DNA of 9,477 nt from Desulfuromonadaceae bacterium (GCA_028686145.1 JAQUCQ010000107.1:1-9477); one strand, 5' to 3'. Positions 1-7,851 are shown, counted from the stretch's first letter. A program made the numbers and translations. The notes: generated by a model not told the origin, from the sequence alone.

Positions 1-1
1 C

Positions 2-1417
2 CGTGAGGGCGAAGTTGAGATTGCAAAAAGAATTGAAGATGGCGAGCGCGATGTTGGCGGGGTAATTCTTAATACTCCAATCACTGTCAAGGAAGTACTC
101 TCTCTTGGTGACCGGCTCCGCAAATTTCAGATCAACCCTTCGGAAATCAGCAAGGAGGTTGAGGAAGAAGAACTTGAAGAAGATGAAGAAGATGTTCAGA
201 AAACCAGAATTCTAGAGATAATTGATGCGATTGCAGCCCAGGATCAGTTATTGCTTGAGATATCTGAATCAGTTACAGCAGCTAAAGTGCCGGCAAAGAA
301 AAAAGAGTTTGAAAAAAAGCTGCGTGAGGGAAAAGATCATCAAGCTGATCTTCTGAAATCACTCAGACTAAAGGATCGCCACACCAACAAGGTGGCCGAA
401 CGCCTAAAAGAATTATCCGGCCGGGTGGACAAACTGCAGGCTGAGCTATTTGATCTTGAAAAGATGATTCCGGTCGAAAAACTGAAAGTACTACTTGATA
501 AACTGCAAAATGAAGATGAAAAGTGTACGGCAGACCTTAATAAACTCAAACTGGACGAAGAAGAAACCCTAGTCGTGGAGAAACGACTTCGTACTGCAGC
601 TCGCAAGATACAGAAGGTCGAGCAGGAATCAGGATTTAAGGCCCGCGATCTTGCTGCAGCTCTCAAGGCGATCGAAGAAGGTGAGTGCAAGGCACGTATC
701 GCTAAAAGCGAACTTATTGAAGCTAACTTACGACTTGTCGTATCAATTGCTAAAAAATACACCAACCGTGGCTTGCAATTTCTCGATCTTATCCAGGAAG
801 GCAACATCGGCCTGATGAAAGCGGTCGATAAATTTGAATATCAACGTGGCTACAAATTTTCTACCTACGCCACATGGTGGATTCGTCAGGCCATTACTCG
901 CGCCATTGCCGACCAGGCCCGCACAATCCGTATCCCGGTCCATATGATTGAGACAATTAACAAACTGATACGCACCAGTCGCCAATTAGTACAGGAAAAT
1001 GGACGCGAGCCATCTCCGGAAGAAATTGCCGAACGCATGCAACTGCCACTTGATAAAGTACGCAAAGTTCTTAAGATTGCCAAAGAGCCAATTTCACTTG
1101 AAACTCCAATTGGAGAAGAAGAAGATTCCCACCTCGGTGATTTCATTGAGGATAAAGGTGTCATTTCCCCAATTGAAGCGGTCATCAAGAACAATCTTTC
1201 GGAAAGTACTGCCAAAGTTCTTGCAACACTGACACCACGGGAAGAAAAAGTTCTCAGAATGAGGTTTGGCATTGGAGAAAAAAGTGACCACACGCTTGAA
1301 GAGGTAGGCCAGGATTTTGAAGTTACGCGCGAGCGCATCCGGCAAATTGAAGCGAAAGCTCTGCGAAAATTGCGCCATCCCAGCCGGAGCAAAAAATTAA
1401 AAAGTTTTGTGGATTAA
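2..1417 (+). CDS. rpoD: RNA polymerase primary sigma factor RpoD (sigma-70), 5'-truncated by window edge
   Basis: Directs core RNA polymerase to housekeeping promoters. The frame is open from base 2, so the gene starts upstream of the window; 471 residues are visible. The TTG at 251 is not the start, because the frame before it encodes the sigma region 1.2 motif REGEVEIAKRIEDGERDV (bases 2-55). Next comes the acidic, coiled non-conserved region (about 150-660), with a Glu/Asp cluster near 158-200. Region 2 spans about 692-946 and includes NLRLVVSIAKKY, the core-binding DLIQEGNIGLMKAVDKFEY and the -10 recognition helix TYATWWIRQAITRAI. Region 3 follows (about 947-1190). Region 4 (about 1199-1411) has LTPREEKVLRMRFG and the -35 recognition helix VTRERIRQIEAKALRKLR. 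The TAA at 1415 lies 4 bases before the likely start of the next gene, so the two are probably cotranscribed. Region 1.1 is not visible. Identification is near certain from the motifs. Confidence 0.97.
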   Translation, partial: REGEVEIAKRIEDGERDVGGVILNTPITVKEVLSLGDRLRKFQINPSEISKEVEEEELEEDEEDVQKTRILEIIDAIAAQDQLLLEISESVTAAKVPAKKKEFEKKLREGKDHQADLLKSLRLKDRHTNKVAERLKELSGRVDKLQAELFDLEKMIPVEKLKVLLDKLQNEDEKCTADLNKLKLDEEETLVVEKRLRTAARKIQKVEQESGFKARDLAAALKAIEEGECKARIAKSELIEANLRLVVSIAKKYTNRGLQFLDLIQEGNIGLMKAVDKFEYQRGYKFSTYATWWIRQAITRAIADQARTIRIPVHMIETINKLIRTSRQLVQENGREPSPEEIAERMQLPLDKVRKVLKIAKEPISLETPIGEEEDSHLGDFIEDKGVISPIEAVIKNNLSESTAKVLATLTPREEKVLRMRFGIGEKSDHTLEEVGQDFEVTRERIRQIEAKALRKLRHPSRSKKLKSFVD

Positions 1418-1421
1418 TACT

Positions 1422-2708
1422 GTGAAATATATTTCAAACATCGCTCGCCTGCTTATACTGGCACTTTTCATTGTCGTTGTTTCTTTTTCCACCGGCAACT
1501 CTACAGAAATTGATGATGCCACAGTTTTTGTAGACGCTTTTAATGCTTACCAGCAAAAAGACTATTTACTGACGGTAGAAAAGTGTGATCAATTAAATAA
1601 GATATTTCCGGATTCACCACTTCGAGATGTAACCTTACTTCTTACTGCTCGCGCCAGTTTAAAGTCGGGAGACAACACACGTGCAGCAAAATCTGTTACC
1701 AAGTTTTTAACTGAATTTCCGGAAAGCAGCCTGAATACATCCGTTGAAGACGAATTGAGGGTACTGGCGAATCGTTACCAAAAAGGAGAGGTTCTTCCGT
1801 ATAACAAAATTCTGCTGGCAGCAGCACGGAAAGTTCGTTCTGACAGAATGGCGCAAGAACGCGCTGCAGCACTGAAGTTGGAGATGGAGCGTATAGCCAA
1901 AGAAAAAGCTGAGCAGGAACGCGTGGCTCGTATTAAACTTGAAGCTGAAAATCGCGAGAAGGAACGTGTGCTCGCAGAGAAACGCGCCAAGTCGAGCATA
2001 AAAGTGGCCATCATGCTGCGTGATACCGCAGGACCGTTCCCCGTTGGAGACACCGGCACCTTGCCGGTTGAGATCTCTAACGAAGGGAAGAACGGTGAAG
2101 ACTTTCTTCTGACGCTTGCATCTGCCCCAGGATATGACGCCATAGTGAGCAGTGCCAACAAACCTGAGGAAAAAATAACGCAGCTCCACCTTGATGCGGG
2201 TGAAACGTTCAAAGGATTTATTACATTCAAAATGCCACCGGGAATGGTTGATGGCCATCGTTCCATTATGAACATTCAAGCTGTATCAGCAAAATTTAGT
2301 GACGTCAGCTTCCAGAAAAAGACCGTACTTATAAGCTCAGCCCCGCTCGTGCGTGCAGTAGCAAAACTTGCAAGACAGCACGTTGCTCCTGGTGAAAAAC
2401 TTCGCTACCGTGTTACAGTTCTGAATGCAGGTTCATTGTCCGCCAAGGATTTGACTGTTCGGGTCCAGCTCCCCCCAAATGTGGACTTCCAGGGGACCTC
2501 TGATGTATTGTTCAAACAGGAACCAAACGGAGCGCTTGACTTTAAAATTGATCAAGTAGAGATAGGCAAACTGGCAGAAATTAATCTGGATGTAAAGATA
2601 CGCGAAGACTGCCCCGTTGGTCAGGAGTTACGGGGGCATGTTGAGGTAGACAACGCCAGCTTGCAAAGAAAAGCCATCTTCACAGCTAATGCTTCTGTCG
2701 TAAAGTAA
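1422..2708 (+). CDS. Probable exported TPR / coiled-coil / DUF11-like protein of unknown function
   Basis: I do not recognise a named function. The GTG at 1422 gives MKYISNIARLLILALFIVVVS, a basic start followed by a hydrophobic stretch typical of a signal peptide or N-terminal anchor; no lipobox cysteine is visible. A TTG at 1407 would overlap rpoD by 11 bases and add WINT before the basic segment, so I prefer 1422, although its ribosome site (GTGGA, 1409-1413) is weak and coupling to rpoD termination is likely. Residues 34-103 look like two TPR-type helical hairpins (AFNAYQQKDYLLTVEKCDQL; ASLKSGDNTRAAKSVTKFL). Residues 140-191 are a highly charged Ala/Glu/Lys/Arg coiled coil. Residues 193-305 and 314-428 look like beta-sandwich domains; the second has the DUF11-like pattern VAPGEKLRYRVTVLNAGSLSAKDLTVRVQLP. 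A periplasmic or surface scaffold role is inference. The gene ends just before the hairpin at 2728. Confidence 0.75.
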   Translation: MKYISNIARLLILALFIVVVSFSTGNSTEIDDATVFVDAFNAYQQKDYLLTVEKCDQLNKIFPDSPLRDVTLLLTARASLKSGDNTRAAKSVTKFLTEFPESSLNTSVEDELRVLANRYQKGEVLPYNKILLAAARKVRSDRMAQERAAALKLEMERIAKEKAEQERVARIKLEAENREKERVLAEKRAKSSIKVAIMLRDTAGPFPVGDTGTLPVEISNEGKNGEDFLLTLASAPGYDAIVSSANKPEEKITQLHLDAGETFKGFITFKMPPGMVDGHRSIMNIQAVSAKFSDVSFQKKTVLISSAPLVRAVAKLARQHVAPGEKLRYRVTVLNAGSLSAKDLTVRVQLPPNVDFQGTSDVLFKQEPNGALDFKIDQVEIGKLAEINLDVKIREDCPVGQELRGHVEVDNASLQRKAIFTANASVVK

Positions 2709-2727
2709 AAACAAAAAAGTTGTTAAC

Positions 2728-2762
2728 GACGGCCTCAGAAACAATAGTTATCTGAGGCCGTC
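2728..2762. terminator. Intergenic hairpin terminator between convergent genes
   Basis: Perfect inverted repeat: left arm GACGGCCTCAG (2728-2738), right arm CTGAGGCCGTC (2752-2762), 13-base loop. It lies between the plus-strand stop at 2706-2708 and the proB stop at 2769-2771. On the minus strand the stem is followed about 10 bases later by a T-rich run (complement of 2710-2718); on the plus strand only TCTTGCCT follows. It therefore resembles a rho-independent terminator better for the proB transcript, and may serve both directions imperfectly. Confidence 0.75.
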
Positions 2763-2768
2763 TCTTGC

Positions 2769-3890
2769 CTAAAGTAACACCAGATTGTCGCGATGGATAA
2801 TGACATCTCCGTAGTGGTACCCAAGTATTCCTTCAATCTCCACACTCTTGCAGCCAATCAGGCGGATTGATTCATTGCTTGAATAATCCGACAATCCCCG
2901 CGCAAATTCAATATCATCCCCTCCACACACCCTGACGCAGGCTCCCCGTTCGAAGCGCCCTTCAACTCGAACAATGCCTGAAGGAAGCAGACTCTTACCT
3001 TTCTTCAACAACGCATTCCGTGCACCATCATCCACAATTATTCTGCCGGAAGGTTTCAGAGTATAGGCAATCCAATGTTTCCGACGATTCATACCAATTG
3101 TAGAAGGCAGAAACAGAGTACCGACTTCGCGTCCCTGCAAAGCTGAAACAATAATGCCACTCAACTTTCCAGACACCATAATAGTAGCAACACCATTTTT
3201 CCCGGCTTTCTTGGCTGCAGCGACCTTGGTTGCCATGCCTCCGGTGCCGACAGCTGAACCGGAGCCACCGGCAGCACGCTCTACCTCACGAGTTATCCCC
3301 TTAATCAGAGGAATCAATATTGCGTCCTGATGAGTGTTGGGATCAGCACTGAAGAATCCTTCAATGTCTGTAAGGATAAGCAGTAGATGCGCTTCTGCCA
3401 CGTTGGTGACTAAAGCAGAAAGGTTATCATTATCTCCAAACTTGATCTCGTCAACAACGACAGTATCATTTTCGTTGATTATCGGAATTATTCCGAAACC
3501 AAGGAGAGCATCCAGAGTAGCCCGTGCATTAAGAAAGCGCTGCCGGCTTCCAAGGTCTTCACTGGTTAAGAGCACTTGAGCAACCTTGAGATTGTGGGGA
3601 GCTAAAGACGTTTCATATGCCTGCATCAGACGTGTCTGACCAACTGCAGCAGCAGCCTGTTTGTGCGGGATAGTCTGTGGCTTGGCTGCAAGTCCAAGCT
3701 CGCTTCTCCCCGCTGCTATGGCACCGGAGGAAACAATAATGACTTGCAGACCTTGCTGGCGTAGAGTAGCAACTTCATCACAAATTCTTGCAATGACAGC
3801 AATATCCAAGGCACCTGCTGAGTCAGTCAGCACTCTGCTACCAATTTTTATGACAACTCGTTTAACAGTTTTGAGCAGCTCCTTACGCAT
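2769..3890 (-). CDS. proB: Glutamate 5-kinase (ProB), with C-terminal PUA domain
   Basis: Catalyses ATP-dependent phosphorylation of glutamate to gamma-glutamyl phosphate, the first step of proline synthesis, in the cytoplasm. The amino-acid-kinase domain (about residues 1-260 of 373) shows VVIKIGSRVL with Lys15, the SSGAIAAG loop (54-61), INENDT (138-143), FGDNDNLSA (151-159) and GTGGMATK (215-222). A PUA domain fills the C terminus (about 284-373, with LLPSGIVRVEGRFERG and GILGYHYGDVIIHRD). Two in-frame ATGs exist. The one at 3896 has AGAGG only one base away, whereas the one at 3890 has the same AGAGG seven bases upstream and forms TGATG with the obgE stop, so I choose 3890. The one-base overlap suggests translational coupling to obgE. 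The partner proA is not in the window. Length and motifs are normal for the family. Confidence 0.96.
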   Translation of the reverse strand: MRKELLKTVKRVVIKIGSRVLTDSAGALDIAVIARICDEVATLRQQGLQVIIVSSGAIAAGRSELGLAAKPQTIPHKQAAAAVGQTRLMQAYETSLAPHNLKVAQVLLTSEDLGSRQRFLNARATLDALLGFGIIPIINENDTVVVDEIKFGDNDNLSALVTNVAEAHLLLILTDIEGFFSADPNTHQDAILIPLIKGITREVERAAGGSGSAVGTGGMATKVAAAKKAGKNGVATIMVSGKLSGIIVSALQGREVGTLFLPSTIGMNRRKHWIAYTLKPSGRIIVDDGARNALLKKGKSLLPSGIVRVEGRFERGACVRVCGGDDIEFARGLSDYSSNESIRLIGCKSVEIEGILGYHYGDVIIHRDNLVLL

Positions 3891-4906
3891 CACCATACCT
3901 CTTCTGGCTTACCCCACAAACACCTGGCAATTTCATCCAGTAGTGGTTCAATTCCTTCTCCGGTAGCTGAGGATATTGGAAACACCTTAATTCCTTTTCC
4001 TTCAAACCACGCTTGCATTGCAGGGAGTTCAGCTCTTGTTTGTGGCAGATCAATCTTGGTTATTAGCACGATTTGTTCCTTTGCACCCAATTCAGGACTA
4101 AAAAGAACCAGTTCGCGATTGATCGATTCATATTCAGCCCGCGGGTCTCGATCCGGCATCCAGGAAATATCGACAAGGTGCAGAAGAATACCGGAACGTT
4201 CCAGATGCTTGAGAAAGCGATGTCCGAGCCCGGCACCATCATGAGCCCCCTCGATAACACCGGGTATATCAGCCATCACAAAAGAACGATAATCCTTATA
4301 CGGTACGACTCCCAGTGAAGGTACCATGGTGGTAAAGGGGTAATCGGCAATTTTGGGACGGGCTGCAGATATTTTACTTATCAAGGATGATTTCCCGGCA
4401 TTAGGCAAACCAAGGAGCCCGACATCAGCCATAAGCTTCAACTCCAGCCGCAATTTACGTTCTTCATGTTCTTCACCCGGTTGGGCAAATTTCGGTGCCT
4501 TGTTCGTCGCGGAGGCAAAACGGGCATTGCCTTGCCCACCCCTCCCCCCGTGCAGCAGAACCACACGCTGACCCTTCTCAGTCAGGTCTGCCAGGATTTC
4601 ATCGGTTTCAGCATCCTTGATCACGGTTCCAACAGGAACCTTGATCAGCAGATCCTTGCCTCCGGCACCGTGTCGGTTTTTGCCCATACCGTTATGGCCA
4701 TGCTCGGCCTTCTGATGTGGTCTATGGCGCAACTCCAACAAAGAAGAAAGACCTGAGAGCGCTTCAAAAATGACGTCCCCCCCCTTGCCGCCGTCGCCGC
4801 CACTGGGGCCACCAAATTCAATAAATTTTTCGTGACGGAATGCGACACAACCGGCACCACCGTGACCCGAGCTTGCAAATAATGTTACTTCATCAATAAA
4901 CTTCAT
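3890..4906 (-). CDS. obgE: Obg-family GTPase ObgE/CgtA
   Basis: Essential, ribosome-associated GTPase involved in 50S assembly and stress control. The 338-residue protein has the glycine-rich N-terminal Obg fold (about 1-158: MKFIDEV, FGGPSGGDGGKGG, GRGGQGNARFASATNKAP). It is followed by the G domain: G1 GLPNAGKSS (166-174), switch I DYPFTT (188-193), G3 DIPG (213-216), G4 TKID (283-286) and G5 SSATGEG (312-318). There is no C-terminal OCT extension, which makes this the short form of the family. An ATG at 4921 would add five residues, but the canonical MKFIDEV start at 4906 has GGGGAG seven bases upstream, so I choose 4906. That ribosome site overlaps the 3' end of the upstream rdgC-like gene, whose stop lies 4 bases away. 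obgE often follows rplU-rpmA; here it does not. Confidence 0.97.
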   Translation of the reverse strand: MKFIDEVTLFASSGHGGAGCVAFRHEKFIEFGGPSGGDGGKGGDVIFEALSGLSSLLELRHRPHQKAEHGHNGMGKNRHGAGGKDLLIKVPVGTVIKDAETDEILADLTEKGQRVVLLHGGRGGQGNARFASATNKAPKFAQPGEEHEERKLRLELKLMADVGLLGLPNAGKSSLISKISAARPKIADYPFTTMVPSLGVVPYKDYRSFVMADIPGVIEGAHDGAGLGHRFLKHLERSGILLHLVDISWMPDRDPRAEYESINRELVLFSPELGAKEQIVLITKIDLPQTRAELPAMQAWFEGKGIKVFPISSATGEGIEPLLDEIARCLWGKPEEVW

Positions 4907-4910
4907 CAAG

Positions 4911-6080
4911 TTACTCCCCATTCAACCAGGATTGAATCGCTTGTAAGCGTTCATTCCATGCATCAGTCAGCCGCTCTTTGAGAAACGCCATATATAAACT
5001 GTCAAACAACTGCAACCCCTGGTCTATCAGGAACATCCGCTCATAAAAAACAGCTTCCCGCTCACTCATCTGATCAACGGTAGAATCCTTTTCAACACGG
5101 ACCTGAGGGCACTTGAAAGAGGCAAAACCAAACGTATCACCTTTAAGAGTAAGCTTCCAGGGATTCTCATCTTTTTCCATGCAAATGGTAGCGCTGGTAA
5201 TTCGTTTTCCCCCTTTAAGAGCAGATATGGCCTCCAGATAACTATCCTGAGAACCCGAAACCGTTACTTTTTGAATGCCACCTTCTTCGCCGCCACCTTG
5301 GAACTGAATTCGATCATCAATCCAGGCAGAGAATTTTTCGCCATTAGCAATATGACCAGGGCAACAGACGGAAAACTCCCCCTCTCCATTAACTCCCCGC
5401 TGGAGAAGCCATAACATAAATTCCCAACCGAGCCACTGGTTATCACGAATTAAAGCGACTACGGCATCAGAACCTGCCTGATTGGCAGCTTCCAAAGCGT
5501 CACGCATCTGTCCTTCCAGCAGTTTTTGAGCCCTGGCAAACGGGTGAATAATAACCGGGCTAAAACCTTCAAAGGTTTTACGAAAGATATCTTCAAAACG
5601 CTCAATGACTTTGGTCCCAAGGCTATAGAGAGTGAGTACTCCGGTTTTCTGGTCCCACACGATATCAACAATAGAAGGGACAGGAAGACACCTGGTCAGG
5701 AGTCGCAGTTGAACCAGTTCTTTGATTTCTTCGCGCTTATGCTTTGGAGTTCTCCGTAAATTAGGATTTTGAGCCAGAAAAGCACCCTCTTCACGCCCGG
5801 TATGCGATTTAAGAACCGCAGCAGGAATTTTTCGTTGATCTCTGCGTAAAGAAAATACGACAAAATTATCACGCCAGAAATCGGATGGCACTTCAAAAGA
5901 GGAATCGTCTGGTTTATCAACCAGGGTCCATCCTTCAGCAAACTCCTCAGTTGAATTTTCAATAGACTGAAATCCACGCTCTGCCAGTTTTTTTGAGAAC
6001 CATTGAAATTGATCATTTTTGGGCATTTCACCCGTTACAGCAAACTGGGTGATACTTACAGTGTTGGCATATACGCCCAT
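4911..6080 (-). CDS. rdgC: RdgC-like recombination-associated DNA-binding protein
   Basis: Resembles the RdgC family. E. coli RdgC is a ring-forming, non-sequence-specific DNA-binding protein that limits RecA filament formation. Points of similarity: an N-terminal region with GF and EGW (residues 36-51); a basic RRDQRKIPAAVLK segment like the RxEEKxLPxxVxK stretch of E. coli RdgC (79-91); KHKREEIKELVQLRLLTR (113-130), matching the Lys/Glu-rich helix before LLPRAF; and VWDQKTGVLTLYS (141-153), matching the MWIDTVNGLIMVD strand. WLGWEFMLWLLQR (216-228) fits a motif I associate with proteobacterial relatives, from memory. At 389 residues it is about 85 longer than E. coli RdgC, so its role may differ. 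ATG at 6080 follows AAAGGA with a 9-base spacer. It starts 18 bases after the 4Fe-4S gene and ends 4 bases before obgE, in one likely transcript. Family assignment was made by eye. Confidence 0.75.
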   Translation of the reverse strand: MGVYANTVSITQFAVTGEMPKNDQFQWFSKKLAERGFQSIENSTEEFAEGWTLVDKPDDSSFEVPSDFWRDNFVVFSLRRDQRKIPAAVLKSHTGREEGAFLAQNPNLRRTPKHKREEIKELVQLRLLTRCLPVPSIVDIVWDQKTGVLTLYSLGTKVIERFEDIFRKTFEGFSPVIIHPFARAQKLLEGQMRDALEAANQAGSDAVVALIRDNQWLGWEFMLWLLQRGVNGEGEFSVCCPGHIANGEKFSAWIDDRIQFQGGGEEGGIQKVTVSGSQDSYLEAISALKGGKRITSATICMEKDENPWKLTLKGDTFGFASFKCPQVRVEKDSTVDQMSEREAVFYERMFLIDQGLQLFDSLYMAFLKERLTDAWNERLQAIQSWLNGE

Positions 6081-6098
6081 AACTAGTTTTCCTTTCGT

Positions 6099-7073
6099 TT
6101 ACTTGCCCAATAATCGAGCATATTCTTTAAGAGATAATGAACTGTGCCAGTGTCCGCTCAGTTTACCAATTATTGTGCCACCCCAAAACACCAGTAATAC
6201 CATAACAGCAAAGACAATTCCGGGCACAGCATAACGTTGAATTATGCGCATTGAAAGAGCGTTATTGAATCGACAGTGGCTAATGCAGCGCCAACAGGCA
6301 ATACATTCTGAAGAAGCAACACTTTTTTTGTGCATGACGTCTATATAGGTTGGGCAGACCTGACTACAAATTCCACACGACACACAGCGTTCAGAGTCTC
6401 TTGTTACACGCAGCGGTGAAAGTACAGCAACAAGACCAAGCAGAGCACCGTATGGGCAAAGATAGCGACAAAATGGATTTTTCAAAAAAAAGGATAATAC
6501 CGTTAGCACCACTATAACAACCATCGTCAAAGAGGACATGTGCAGAAAAAAATTCAGCAGACGAACATCAGCAATCATATGGTCATCTGAATGTATGAAC
6601 CCGATGAGCGCATCGGGTGACATGGCAATAACAACAATATACACAAAAAATATCAGTAGCAGGTATTTCAGGCTCCGTAATGAGACATCAAGCCACATCG
6701 GCAAACGCCAGTTACGGTGAAACAGACGGAAACCAACCTTCCAGGCACATTCAGAAAGCGCCGAGACCGGACAGATCCAAGAGCAAAATGCGCGTCTGAG
6801 CAATAAAGAGACCAGGATTACCGTTAAAAAGATAACCACAGCCGCCGGGTGAATTGAGTTAATTCCACCTCCTTTTAGCCAGGAAACACTACCAACCAGG
6901 CCGGAGATCGGCAGAAAACCGTCAATTCCATCCGGGCGAGCAACTACAATCTCTTTAATGCCTGAACCGATACCTTGAACAAACAGATAGAAGCGGATTC
7001 CAAGCCAGACCATAAACCCGAGAAAACCAAATTGTATCAGGATTCGCAGAGGTTGCATATAACGGGAGGACAT
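6099..7073 (-). CDS. NapH/CcoG-type membrane 4Fe-4S ferredoxin protein
   Basis: Integral-membrane polyferredoxin of the NapH/NosR/CcoG kind, likely passing electrons between the quinone pool or a cytoplasmic donor and an unidentified acceptor. The 324-residue protein has hydrophobic helices near 10-31, 75-93, 134-151, 182-198 and 284-302. It has two CxxxCP motifs at membrane edges (C97/C101, C202/C206) and two clustered ferredoxin motifs: CVSCGICSQVCP (C230, C233, C236, C240) and CIACWRCISHC (C257, C260, C263, C267), enough for two [4Fe-4S] clusters. I choose ATG at 7073 because GGAG lies six bases upstream. The GTG at 7115 would sit inside a strong hairpin and add a poorly hydrophobic leader. 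No napG, nosR or ccoNOP partner is nearby, so the pathway is unknown. The name NapH would overstate what can be seen. Confidence 0.9.
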   Translation of the reverse strand: MSSRYMQPLRILIQFGFLGFMVWLGIRFYLFVQGIGSGIKEIVVARPDGIDGFLPISGLVGSVSWLKGGGINSIHPAAVVIFLTVILVSLLLRRAFCSWICPVSALSECAWKVGFRLFHRNWRLPMWLDVSLRSLKYLLLIFFVYIVVIAMSPDALIGFIHSDDHMIADVRLLNFFLHMSSLTMVVIVVLTVLSFFLKNPFCRYLCPYGALLGLVAVLSPLRVTRDSERCVSCGICSQVCPTYIDVMHKKSVASSECIACWRCISHCRFNNALSMRIIQRYAVPGIVFAVMVLLVFWGGTIIGKLSGHWHSSLSLKEYARLLGK

Positions 7074-7091
7074 AACGTTCTCCAAAATTGG

Positions 7092-7129
7092 CAAGGGCGG
7101 TATCGTATAAGTCACGACACCGCCCCTTG
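7092..7129 (-). promoter_or_regulatory. Strong hairpin in the leader of the 4Fe-4S gene (attenuator or weak terminator)
   Basis: Arms 7092-7106 and 7114-7129 pair over about 14 positions with one bulged base (near 7123) and a 7-base loop. The only mismatch on the plus strand (A7102/C7118) becomes a G-U wobble in minus-strand RNA, so the structure suits the transcribed strand. It follows the response-regulator stop and ends about 8 bases before the Shine-Dalgarno of the 4Fe-4S gene. A short AATTTT run follows, too weak for a confident terminator call. An attenuation, processing or stability role is inference. Confidence 0.6.
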
Positions 7130-7179
7130 ACTATTCACCCGGGTAAAATAAACAATCCATCGGAAAAAATCAACCGAGA

Positions 7180-7851
7180 CTAACCCTCTTTCAAAATATA
7201 GCCCTGTCCACGAACAGTATGAATCAGTTTAGTTGGGAATTTGCCATCAACTTTCTTACGCAGATAGTTTATATAAACGTCAATAATGTTTGTAAATGTT
7301 TCAAATGGATATTCCCAGCAGTTATCGGCAATGTTTGCACGTGAAAGCACATTCCCCGCATTTCGTACCATATATGCCAGCAAATTATATTCTTTCGCGG
7401 TAAGGACAATCTCGGTTTGGCCTCTCCACACTTTGTGGTTAACCGGGTCAAGCCGCAGGTCAGCAAAGCGGATTTCTGCACCACGATCCTGTTCGCTGCG
7501 TCTGATGAGAGCTCTTACTCGCGCTTGTAGCTCTGCAAATGCAAAAGGTTTCAGCAAATAATCATCAGCGCCTGCATCAAGACCGGAAACGACATCAGCA
7601 GTTTCAGCTTTTGCTGTCAGCATGAGAACGGGAACCTGATTGCCTGCCTCACGCAATTCATGCAATACAGTCAGACCATCCTTCTTTGGCAACATGTAAT
7701 CAAGAATGATCAAATCAAATTCACCACTACTGGCGCGCTTAAGCCCATCAGCTCCGTCATAACTGAGAGTCACCTGATAGCTGTCATCCTCAAGCCCTCG
7801 CTTAATAAAACTGGCAACTTTTTTTTCATCTTCTACTATTAGAATCTTCAT
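7180..7851 (-). CDS. OmpR/PhoB-family response regulator (orphan)
   Basis: Two-component transcription factor of 223 residues. The receiver domain (1-118) has the acidic pocket E7/D8, phosphoacceptor D51 in LIILDYMLPKKDG, T79 in VLMLTAK and K101 in LLKPF, so it looks phosphorylation-competent. The C-terminal winged helix (about 126-222) includes LTAKEYNLLAYMVRNAG, the recognition-helix region TNIIDVYINYLRKKVDG and the terminal HTVRGQGYIL hairpin. It is most like the CusR/CopR/QseB group, but that is not enough to name a signal. ATG at 7851 follows AAGGAG by six bases. It sits 41 bases after the DUF299 gene and upstream of the membrane 4Fe-4S gene. No histidine kinase is adjacent on either side, although regulators of this group usually have one, so its signal is unknown. 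Confidence 0.95.
   Translation of the reverse strand: MKILIVEDEKKVASFIKRGLEDDSYQVTLSYDGADGLKRASSGEFDLIILDYMLPKKDGLTVLHELREAGNQVPVLMLTAKAETADVVSGLDAGADDYLLKPFAFAELQARVRALIRRSEQDRGAEIRFADLRLDPVNHKVWRGQTEIVLTAKEYNLLAYMVRNAGNVLSRANIADNCWEYPFETFTNIIDVYINYLRKKVDGKFPTKLIHTVRGQGYILKEG

Noticed and set aside
251..253. TTG as the start of the rpoD gene
   Set aside because: The frame is open to the window edge and encodes recognisable sigma region 1.2 upstream, so this is an internal leucine codon.
340..807. Long open frame antisense to rpoD
   Set aside because: Ser/Arg-rich translation typical of an antisense shadow, no ribosome site or family motif, and it lies wholly within the certain rpoD reading frame.
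1707..2279. Two overlapping antisense open frames opposite the exported-protein gene
   Set aside because: Low-complexity shadow translations without family features; the plus-strand frame has coherent domains.
2752..2765. Resemblance of GGCCGTCTCT to a Neisseria-type DNA uptake sequence
   Set aside because: Only a partial match, single copy in the window, and fully explained as the right arm of the terminator hairpin.
7074..7115. GTG start 14 codons upstream for the 4Fe-4S protein
   Set aside because: It lies in the hairpin at 7092-7129, has a poorer ribosome site, and the ATG at 7073 has GGAG at ideal spacing.
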